DNA of 10,457 bases from CF-118 sp035689345 (GTDB lineage Bacteria; Chloroflexota; Dormibacteria; Dormibacterales; Dormibacteraceae). The number at the start of each line of letters is the position of its first letter. The first letter of the stretch is position 1. Location: the NCBI GenBank assembly GCA_035689345.1, contig DASSLR010000041.1, positions 1 to 10,457 of the forward strand. The letters are read 5' to 3'. Below are positions 4,672-10,457 of this stretch, piece by piece. A program made the translations under genes and the position numbers. The notes under the pieces were generated by a model. The model had not been told where the DNA came from. It did no database searches and was given only the letters and a program-made list of their open reading frames with translations.

Positions 4672-6072
4672 ATGCCCCCGATGCCCGCCAGTGCCCGCAC
4701 CCTCGCCCAGAAGCTGTGGGATTCCCACGCCGTCCAGACGGGCGCGGGCAAGGACGAGCCCGACCTGCTCTACGTCGACCTGCACCTCGTGCACGAGGTG
4801 ACGTCGCCGCAAGCTTTCGAGGGCCTGCGCATGGCCGGCCGGCACGTGCGCCGCCCCGACCTGACCGTGGCCACGATGGACCACAACGTGCCGACGCGCG
4901 GAGGCGTGCGCGCGGCCGACGAGCTGTCGCGCAAGCAGATGGACGTCCTGGCCGAGAACTGCCGCCGCGAGGGCATCCCGCTCCACCAGATCGGGAGCCG
5001 GCGTCAGGGCATCGTCCACGTCATCGGCCCTGAGCTCGGCCTGACCCAGCCCGGCATGCTCATCGTCTGCGGGGATTCGCACACGTCGACCCACGGCGCG
5101 TTCGGCGCTCTCGCGTTCGGCATCGGCACGTCGGAGGTCGAGCTCGTGCTGGCCACGCAATGCCTGCCCCAGCGACGGCTGCGCGACCTCGCGGTGACGA
5201 TCGACGGCGACCTTCCCATCGGGGTGACGGCCAAAGACATCGCGCTCGGCCTGATCGGCCGCGCCGGCACCTCGGGCGGCGTGGGCCACCTGGTCGAGTA
5301 CCGCGGCTCGACCGTGCGCGGCCTGACGATGGAGGGCCGCATGACCCTCTGCAACATGAGCATCGAGTGGGGCGCGAAGGCAGGAATGGTCGCGCCCGAC
5401 GACACGACCTTCACGTACATGGAGAAGCGCCCGCACGCCCCGCGCGGAGCCGCGTGGGAGGTCGCGCTCGACTACTGGCGCTCGCTGCCGACGGACGGCG
5501 ACGCGACGTTCGACGAAGAGATCCGACTCGACGCCACGCGGCTGACGCCCTTCGTGACGTGGGGCACCAACCCCGGCCAGGTCGTGCCCATCACCGGCCG
5601 CGTGCCGAACCCGCACTCCGACACGGACGAGCGCGCGCTGCGCTACATGGATTTGAGGCCCGGAACCGCCATGGCCGACATCGCCATCGACCGCGTCTTC
5701 ATCGGCTCGTGCACGAACGCGCGCATCGAAGACCTTCGCGCCGCCGCGAGGATCGTCACGGGCAAGCACGTGCATCCGAAGGTGCGTGCCCTCGTCGTGC
5801 CGGGGTCCACGACCGTCAAGCGCGCGGCCGAGGACGAGGGCCTCGACCTCGTGTTCAAGGCCGCTGGATTCGAGTGGCGCAGCGCGGGTTGCTCGATGTG
5901 CCTGGGGATGAACCCCGACATCCTCGCGCCCGGCGAGCGGTGCGCCTCGACCAGCAACCGCAACTTCGAGGGCCGCCAGGGGTCGGGCGGGCGGACGCAC
6001 CTGGTGAGCCCGCCGATGGCCGCGGCCGCGGCGATCACGGGTCACCTGGTCGACGTGCGGGAGCTGGCTTAG
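4672..6072 (+). CDS. leuC: 3-isopropylmalate dehydratase large subunit
   Basis: Aconitase-family enzyme isomerising 2-isopropylmalate to 3-isopropylmalate with LeuD, carrying a [4Fe-4S] cluster in the cytoplasm. It has 466 residues, the usual bacterial length. Motifs include TMDHNVPT, GDSHTSTHGAFGALAFG, GSCTNARIEDLR and AGCSMCLGMNPD, and CASTSNRNFEGRQGSGGRTH near the end. The cluster cysteines fall at 347, 407 and 410 when counted from ATG 4672, the same numbers as in E. coli LeuC as I recall them, which supports this start; ATG 4681 is three codons later. The only Shine-Dalgarno-like sequence is weak (GGTAGAG, 4663-4669). The open frame extends upstream to 4531, but that part runs antisense to the leuA leader and is not needed. 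A TTGTCA (4627-4632) resembles a -35, but no -10 sits at the right distance. The gene is transcribed divergently from leuA and is followed 2 nt later by leuD. Confidence 0.97.
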   Translation: MPPMPASARTLAQKLWDSHAVQTGAGKDEPDLLYVDLHLVHEVTSPQAFEGLRMAGRHVRRPDLTVATMDHNVPTRGGVRAADELSRKQMDVLAENCRREGIPLHQIGSRRQGIVHVIGPELGLTQPGMLIVCGDSHTSTHGAFGALAFGIGTSEVELVLATQCLPQRRLRDLAVTIDGDLPIGVTAKDIALGLIGRAGTSGGVGHLVEYRGSTVRGLTMEGRMTLCNMSIEWGAKAGMVAPDDTTFTYMEKRPHAPRGAAWEVALDYWRSLPTDGDATFDEEIRLDATRLTPFVTWGTNPGQVVPITGRVPNPHSDTDERALRYMDLRPGTAMADIAIDRVFIGSCTNARIEDLRAAARIVTGKHVHPKVRALVVPGSTTVKRAAEDEGLDLVFKAAGFEWRSAGCSMCLGMNPDILAPGERCASTSNRNFEGRQGSGGRTHLVSPPMAAAAAITGHLVDVRELA

Positions 6073-6074
6073 CG

Positions 6075-6662
6075 ATGGAGCCGGTGGTTCGCGTTTCCGG
6101 GCGGATGCTTCCGCTCGACCGCGCCGACGTCGACACCGACCAGATCATTCCCAAGCAGTTCTTGAAGCGCATCGAGCGCACCGGTTACGGCCCCTTCCTT
6201 TTCTATGACTGGCGGCAGGATCCGACGTTCGTGCTCAACCGGCCCGAGCATGCGGGCGCGGCGGTGCTCGTCGCCGGCGCGAATTTCGGGTGCGGCTCGT
6301 CGCGCGAGCACGCGCCGTGGGCGATCCGCGACGCGGGCTTTCGCGCGGTGATCGCGCCGAGCTTCGGCGACATCTTTCGCGCCAACAGCTTCAAGACCGG
6401 CATCCTTTCGGTCGCCCTGCCCGACAGCCAGGTGCGCCACCTGATCGACCTCGCGAGCGAGGATCCGACGGCTGTCGTCGAGGTCGACCTGGAGGCCCAG
6501 GAGGTGCGCGGCGAAGGCTTCGCCTACAGGTTCGAGGTCGACCCGTTCGTGCGCGAGTGCCTGCTCAAAGGCCTGGACGAGATCGGCCTGGTCGAGCGTC
6601 ACGACAAGGCGATAGCGGACTACGAAACGACCCGGATGGAGTGGCTGCCCGCGCTGCGGTGA
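6075..6662 (+). CDS. leuD: 3-isopropylmalate dehydratase small subunit
   Basis: The swivelling small subunit that closes the active site of LeuC. It has 195 residues (E. coli LeuD has about 200). Visible motifs are DRADVDTDQIIPKQFLK near the N-terminus, the substrate-binding NFGCGSSREHAPWA, then APSFGDIFRANSFKTG. The ATG is 2 nt after the leuC TAG, with GGGAG about 11 nt upstream inside leuC, so translation is coupled. The stop codon's last base is the first base of a palindromic repeat that fills the gap to ilvD. Confidence 0.97.
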   Translation: MEPVVRVSGRMLPLDRADVDTDQIIPKQFLKRIERTGYGPFLFYDWRQDPTFVLNRPEHAGAAVLVAGANFGCGSSREHAPWAIRDAGFRAVIAPSFGDIFRANSFKTGILSVALPDSQVRHLIDLASEDPTAVVEVDLEAQEVRGEGFAYRFEVDPFVRECLLKGLDEIGLVERHDKAIADYETTRMEWLPALR

Positions 6663-6693
6663 TTCCCTTCTTTTGTGCACAAAAGCAGGGAAT
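6662..6693. repeat. 32-nt palindrome 1 in the leuD/ilvD convergent gap
   Basis: Two 16-nt arms pair with a single mismatch. The outer parts are ATTCCCT and AGGGAAT, and the perfect 16-nt core is CTTTTGTGCACAAAAG. It starts on the final base of the leuD stop codon. It may act as a two-way transcription end or be a repeat element; the lack of a T-run after it makes it atypical as an intrinsic terminator. Confidence 0.75.
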
Positions 6694-6702
6694 TCGAGCG
6701 GA

Positions 6703-6734
6703 ATAACGCGCGTTTGTGCGCAAAAGCGGGTTAT
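6703..6734. repeat. 32-nt palindrome 2, related to palindrome 1
   Basis: It has the same length as its neighbour 9 nt away. The outer arms are ATAAC and GTTAT, and 13 of 16 positions pair. It shares TTTGTGC, then CAAAAGC, with palindrome 1 at the same register, while the outer arms differ. Both arms of the outer stem changed together, which suggests the fold is conserved rather than the sequence. Confidence 0.65.
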
Positions 6735-6743
6735 CCCGCCGCG

Positions 6744-8405
6744 CTACGGCTTGAGGATCGCTCCCTCTGACGCCGAGCCGACCAGCAGCGCGTAGCGCGC
6801 CATCACGCCCGTCCGGTACTGGGCCTCGGGCGCCGACCAGTCCTTCAAACGCGATTCGACGTCGACGCCCTCCACGTCCAGGCGGCGGCTGTCGACGTCG
6901 ATGCCGACCACGTCGCCCTCGTGCAGCGCGGCCAGCGGTCCGCGCACCGCGGCCTCGGGCGCAACGTGCCCCACCATCAGCCCGCGCGTCGCGCCCGAGA
7001 ACCGCCCGTCGGTGACCATCGCGACCGACTCGCCCAGCCCCTCGCCGACGATCGCCGCCGTGACGACGAGCATCTCGCGCATCCCGGGCCCACCCTTCGG
7101 GCCCTCGTAGCGGATGACGACGACGTCCCCCGGCTTGATGCGCTTGCCGAGCACGGCCGCGAGCGCGTCCTCCTCGCGGTTGAAGATGCGCGCCGGCCCG
7201 CGGTGCGATGTCGGCGTGTGGGCGGTGATCTTCACCACCGCGCCATCCGGCGCCAGGTTGCCTCTGAGGATCACGAGCCCTCCCTCGTCGCGCAGCGGCG
7301 ACGACAGCGGCACCACCACCTCCTGGCCGGCGGTCTCGACCACGGACTCGCACTCCTCGCCCAGCGTGCGACCGGTGACCGTGAGCGCGTCACCGTCGAT
7401 GAAGCCGCCTTCGATCAATCGTTTGGTGAGCAGCGCGATGCCGCCCGCCCTGTGCAGCTCCACCGCGGCGAACCGCCCGCCCGGCTTCAGGTCGCACAGC
7501 AGCGGCGTGCGCCGGGAGATGCGGTCGATGTCGTCGATGTCGAGCTCGACACCGACCGTGCGCGCGAGCGCCAGGAGGTGCAGCACGGCGTTGGTCGAGC
7601 CGCCGCTCGCGGCGACGGCGGCGATCGCGTTGTCGAATGCGCGTCGAGTCAGGATCCGCGACGGGCGCAGGTCCTGATCGAGCACCTGCAAGGCGAGCTT
7701 GCCCGCCGCCTCGCAGGCGGCCGTCTTCGCAGGGTCGGTCTGCGGGATCGAGTTGAACCCGACCGGCGAGAGGCCGATGACCTCCATGACCATCGACATC
7801 GTGTTCGCGGTGTACTGGCCGCCGCACGCCCCCGCGCCGGGGCACGCGACCATCTCCAGCTCGGCCAGGTCGGCCTCGCTCATCTTGCCCGCGGCCACCG
7901 CGCCGACGGCCTCATAGATGTCGCCCACCGCGACCTGCCGGCCACGGAAGCTCCCGGCCATGATCGAGCCGCCATATAGAAGGACGGAAGGGCGGTCGAG
8001 CCGCGCCATCGCGATGGCGGTGGCGGGGATCGTCTTGTCGCAAGCGCACAGGCCGACGATCGCGTCGAACATGTGGCCTCGCGAGATGAGCTCGATCGCG
8101 TCGGCGATAACCTCGCGGCTCACCAGCGAGGTCTTCATCCCTTCCGTGCCCATCGTGATGCCGTCGGAGATCGCGATGTTGTTGAACTCCATCGGGTTCG
8201 CGCCGGCGGCCTTGATTCCCCGCTTCAGCGGAGCCGCCAGGTCGCGCAGGCCGAAGTTGCACGGCATGGTCTCCGTCCACACGTTCGAGACCCCGACGAA
8301 CGGCTTGTCGAGGTCTTCGCGGGTCAGCCCGATCGCGTGCAGGAAGGAGCGCGCGGGCGCGCGATCGACGCCGTGGTACAGCGAGTGCGACAGTCGCTCA
8401 GGCAA
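6744..8405 (-). CDS. ilvD: Dihydroxy-acid dehydratase
   Basis: Converts 2,3-dihydroxy-isovalerate and 2,3-dihydroxy-3-methylvalerate into the 2-oxoacids used for valine, leucine and isoleucine. The protein has 553 residues, in the normal range of about 550-615. The cluster cysteines are C49 (TMPCNFG), C122 (CACDKT) and C194 (CPGAGACGGQYTANTM), with metal-binding D81, D123 and K124 in the expected places. GRFSGATRGLMVGHVAPEA near the C-terminus holds the catalytic Ser. The start is taken as TTG 8405, which overlaps the end of the upstream gene by 8 nt and gives family-typical numbering; CTG 8393 is possible. The frame stays open to 8462, but those residues lie inside the upstream gene and look unlike DHAD. 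It is the last gene of the cbs operon and converges on leuD. Confidence 0.95.
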   Translation of the reverse strand: MPERLSHSLYHGVDRAPARSFLHAIGLTREDLDKPFVGVSNVWTETMPCNFGLRDLAAPLKRGIKAAGANPMEFNNIAISDGITMGTEGMKTSLVSREVIADAIELISRGHMFDAIVGLCACDKTIPATAIAMARLDRPSVLLYGGSIMAGSFRGRQVAVGDIYEAVGAVAAGKMSEADLAELEMVACPGAGACGGQYTANTMSMVMEVIGLSPVGFNSIPQTDPAKTAACEAAGKLALQVLDQDLRPSRILTRRAFDNAIAAVAASGGSTNAVLHLLALARTVGVELDIDDIDRISRRTPLLCDLKPGGRFAAVELHRAGGIALLTKRLIEGGFIDGDALTVTGRTLGEECESVVETAGQEVVVPLSSPLRDEGGLVILRGNLAPDGAVVKITAHTPTSHRGPARIFNREEDALAAVLGKRIKPGDVVVIRYEGPKGGPGMREMLVVTAAIVGEGLGESVAMVTDGRFSGATRGLMVGHVAPEAAVRGPLAALHEGDVVGIDVDSRRLDVEGVDVESRLKDWSAPEAQYRTGVMARYALLVGSASEGAILKP

Positions 8406-9561
8406 TGGCGACGTCCAGCGCGTGCTCGAGGTCGGCGACCAGGTCGGCCGCGTCCTCGACACCGATCGACAGCCTGATCAGGCCGTCACCCACGCCGGCT
8501 TTCTTGCGCTCCGGCTCCGGGATCGACGCATGCGTCATGCGCGCGGGATGCTCGGCCAGCGACTCCACCGCGCCGAGCGACTCGGCCAGGGCGAAGATCT
8601 CCAGCTTTTCCAGCACGCGCAGCGCGGTGGGCTCGTCCTTGACCTCGAAGCTCACCATGCCTCCGAACAACCTCATCTGCCGCTTTGCCACCGCACGCCC
8701 GGCGTGCGACTCCAGGCCCGGGTAGTTAACTCGTTGCACCGCGCGGTTGGACTCGAGCGCCTTGGCCACCGTCATCGCGTTCTCGCTCTGCCGCTCGACG
8801 CGCAGGGCGAGGGTCTTGATGCCGCGCAGAAGGAGCCAGCAATCGAATGGCGAGGGGACCGCGCCGACCGCATTCTGGTGGAAGCGTAGCCGCTTCTCGA
8901 GCTCGTCATCCGAGGTCATGATCGCGCCGCCGACCACGTCGCTGTGGCCGCCGATGTACTTGGTCGCGCTGTGCACGACGACGTCCGCGCCGAGGTGCAG
9001 CGGCTGCTGCAGGTAAGGGGTCGCGAACGTGTTGTCGACGCACACCATCGCGCCGTGGCTGTGCGCCACCTCGCTCACCGCGTCGATGTCGACCACGCGC
9101 AGCAGCGGGTTGGTCGGCGACTCGAGCCACACCATCCGCGTCGACGGCGTGATCGCCTTCTCCACCGCGTCGATGTCGGTCGCGTCCACGGCCGTGAAGT
9201 TCACGCCGAAGCGGCTCATCACCTTGTTGAAAAGGCGGAACGTGCCGCCGTAGACGTCCTCCATGTAGACCACGTGGTCGTCGGGCGCCAGGAGCAGCAT
9301 GAGCGTCGACTCGGCGCCCAAACCCGATGCGAAGGCGAGGCAGTGCTTTGCCTCTTCGAGGGCGGCGAGGTTCTCTTCGAGCGCGGCGCGCGTCGGGTTA
9401 CCGCTGCGCGAGTATTCGAAGCCCCGGTGCTTGCCCACGCCCTGCTGCGCGTAGGTGGTCGCGAGGTGAATCGGCTGGACCACCGCGCCGGTGGCGGGGT
9501 CAGGCCCCTGACCGACGTGGATCGCCCGCGTCGAGAATCCCCAGTCTTTCTTTGACGTCAA
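8398..9561 (-). CDS. Cystathionine gamma-lyase/gamma-synthase (PLP, Cys/Met metabolism family)
   Basis: Fold-type I PLP enzyme of 387 residues, the usual length. Motifs are FEYSRSGNPTR (F48-R58), FASGLGAE, MEDVYGGTFRLF, VDNTFATPYLQQP (with PLP-ring Asp176) and the Schiff-base lysine K201 in HSATKYIGGHSD. ESLAEHPARMTHAS and LIRLSIGVED occur near the end. The start is TTG 9561, overlapping the cbs stop in TTGA; no ATG or GTG is nearby. Family members split cystathionine to cysteine, 2-oxobutyrate and ammonia (gamma-lyase) or make cystathionine from acyl-homoserine (gamma-synthase), and sequence motifs do not separate these cleanly. Being translationally coupled to a cystathionine beta-synthase favours the lyase reading (reverse transsulfuration). 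An analogous cbs-metB neighbourhood exists in mycobacteria. Confidence 0.92.
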   Translation of the reverse strand: MTSKKDWGFSTRAIHVGQGPDPATGAVVQPIHLATTYAQQGVGKHRGFEYSRSGNPTRAALEENLAALEEAKHCLAFASGLGAESTLMLLLAPDDHVVYMEDVYGGTFRLFNKVMSRFGVNFTAVDATDIDAVEKAITPSTRMVWLESPTNPLLRVVDIDAVSEVAHSHGAMVCVDNTFATPYLQQPLHLGADVVVHSATKYIGGHSDVVGGAIMTSDDELEKRLRFHQNAVGAVPSPFDCWLLLRGIKTLALRVERQSENAMTVAKALESNRAVQRVNYPGLESHAGRAVAKRQMRLFGGMVSFEVKDEPTALRVLEKLEIFALAESLGAVESLAEHPARMTHASIPEPERKKAGVGDGLIRLSIGVEDAADLVADLEHALDVAIA

Positions 9562-10457
9562 CGGCCGCGGTGCGCCACGAACTCGAGGAGGTCGGCGCGG
9601 GTGATCATGGCCACCGGCTTCTCGTTCTCGACCACGAGCACCGCCTGCTCGCCGCGCAGCAGCGGTTCGAAGGCGTCGTCGATCGGTGAGTCTGGCCCGA
9701 CCTGGCTGAACGGCGCGTCCATGGCCGACGACACCGCCGTCGTCACCACCGCGGGGTCGCGGTACACGCGGTCGAGCAAGGTGCGCTCCTGCAGCGACCC
9801 GACCACGCCGCGGCCGTTCGAGTCCTCGGTCACCGGCAGCTGCGAGATCCCGTACCGCTGCATCAGGTCGATCGCCTCCCCCACCGACTTGCCGGACTCG
9901 ACGGTCACCAGAGGCGGCATGTCCTGCGCGTGCTCGGCCAGCACCTCGCGAATGCGCACCGCGCCGAGCCTGGCGAGGAACCCGTTCTGGCGCATCCACT
10001 CGTCGCTGAAGAATTTGCTCAGGTAGTTGCGCCCGGTGTCCGGGAACAGGACGACGATCACCTCGTCGGGGCCGCGATCGCGGGCCACCTCGAGCGCGGC
10101 GTGCAGCGCCATGCCCGACGAGCCGCCGACGAGGATTCCCTCCTCGCGCGCCAGCCGGCGCGCGGCCGTGAAGGACTGCTTGTCCGTCACCTGCACGACC
10201 TGGTCGACGAGCTTCATGTCCATGGTGCCGGGCATGAAATCCTCGCCCACGCCCTCGACCTTGTACGGGTGGACCGGGCCCGAGTAGATCGACCCTTCGG
10301 GGTCGGCGCCGACGATCCGCACCGAGGGCTTCTGCTCCTTCAGGTAGCGCGCGACGCCGCTGATGGTCCCGCCGGTGCCCATGCCCGCGACGAATACGTC
10401 GAGCCGGCCTTCGGTCTGCTCCCAGATCTCGGGCCCCGTCGTGCGGTAGTGCGCCTC
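9558..10457 (-). CDS. cbs: Cystathionine beta-synthase with C-terminal CBS-domain pair, 5' end outside window
   Basis: Fold-type II PLP enzyme joining serine (or O-acetylserine) and homocysteine into cystathionine. The last 299 residues are present; the N-terminal part with the PLP lysine lies beyond the right edge. The PLP-phosphate loop is GMGTGGTISG. GVGEDFMPGTMD and GGSSGMALHAALEVA follow, then VIVVLFPDTGRNYLSKFFSDEWM, which closes the catalytic domain. About 115 residues follow as two CBS motifs (MPPLVTVESGKSVGEAIDLM, then GISQLPVT; VGPDSPIDDAFEPLL, then AVLVVENEKP). This Bateman module separates it from plain CysK/CysM and suggests control by an adenosyl ligand such as AdoMet, which is inference for bacteria. 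The TGA overlaps the next gene's TTG. Confidence 0.93.
   Translation of the reverse strand, partial: EAHYRTTGPEIWEQTEGRLDVFVAGMGTGGTISGVARYLKEQKPSVRIVGADPEGSIYSGPVHPYKVEGVGEDFMPGTMDMKLVDQVVQVTDKQSFTAARRLAREEGILVGGSSGMALHAALEVARDRGPDEVIVVLFPDTGRNYLSKFFSDEWMRQNGFLARLGAVRIREVLAEHAQDMPPLVTVESGKSVGEAIDLMQRYGISQLPVTEDSNGRGVVGSLQERTLLDRVYRDPAVVTTAVSSAMDAPFSQVGPDSPIDDAFEPLLRGEQAVLVVENEKPVAMITRADLLEFVAHRGR

Noticed and set aside
4630..6045. Minus-strand 471-codon open frame over leuC
   Set aside because: It is antisense to a textbook LeuC with all cluster cysteines in place, and has no domain of its own.
8406..8462. ATG start for ilvD at 8462
   Set aside because: It would overlap the upstream enzyme by 65 nt and add Ser/Thr/Pro-rich residues unlike DHAD; numbering from TTG 8405 matches the family.
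1..10457. CRISPR array, tRNA, rRNA or transposase
   Set aside because: No regularly spaced repeats, cloverleaf signatures, rRNA motifs or transposase-like proteins were seen on either strand.

Overview
The window is very GC-rich and densely coded. Several genes use TTG, GTG or possibly CTG starts, and one ribosome-binding site is almost a full complement of the 16S 3' end. Together with the CBS/cystathionine gamma-lyase pair, this suggests a high-GC soil-type bacterium such as an Actinobacteriota member or a Chloroflexota/Dormibacterota-like lineage. That placement is inference; there is no rRNA or marker gene here to settle it.

Layout from left to right. Positions 1-1330 (minus) carry the alpha half of a thiamine-diphosphate 2-oxoacid dehydrogenase E1, probably a fused alpha/beta protein that runs off the left edge. 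Positions 1413-2819 (minus) encode a 468-residue regulator with an N-terminal XRE helix-turn-helix and a long TPR-like C-terminus. Just upstream of it, at 2891-3013 (minus), is a 40-codon ORF for a small secreted-looking peptide ending in Pro-Pro-Cys-Cys-Phe-Ser. It has a strong Shine-Dalgarno and lies in a hairpin-rich region (3066-3160). A TPR regulator beside an exported micropeptide resembles RRNPP peptide-signalling modules and is the best candidate for a novel system.

Positions 3167-6662 hold the leucine genes: leuA (minus), preceded by a transcription attenuator, and leuC-leuD (plus) running divergently. The attenuator has a 28-residue leader peptide with 9 Leu/Val/Ile codons, an antiterminator segment inside the leader coding sequence, and a 12-bp terminator hairpin with a T-rich tail. 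The LeuA protein is short, seems to lack the leucine-binding regulatory domain, and has Gln where family members usually have a conserved His.

leuD converges on ilvD. The 81-nt gap between them carries two related 32-nt palindromes. Positions 6744-10457 (minus) hold a tightly overlapped operon, cbs -> cystathionine gamma-lyase/synthase -> ilvD. If the middle enzyme is a lyase, this operon makes cysteine plus 2-oxobutyrate. 2-oxobutyrate is the isoleucine precursor, so the operon would join reverse transsulfuration to the branched-chain pathway that also uses IlvD and LeuACD. The E1 at the left edge could act on the same 2-oxoacids catabolically.
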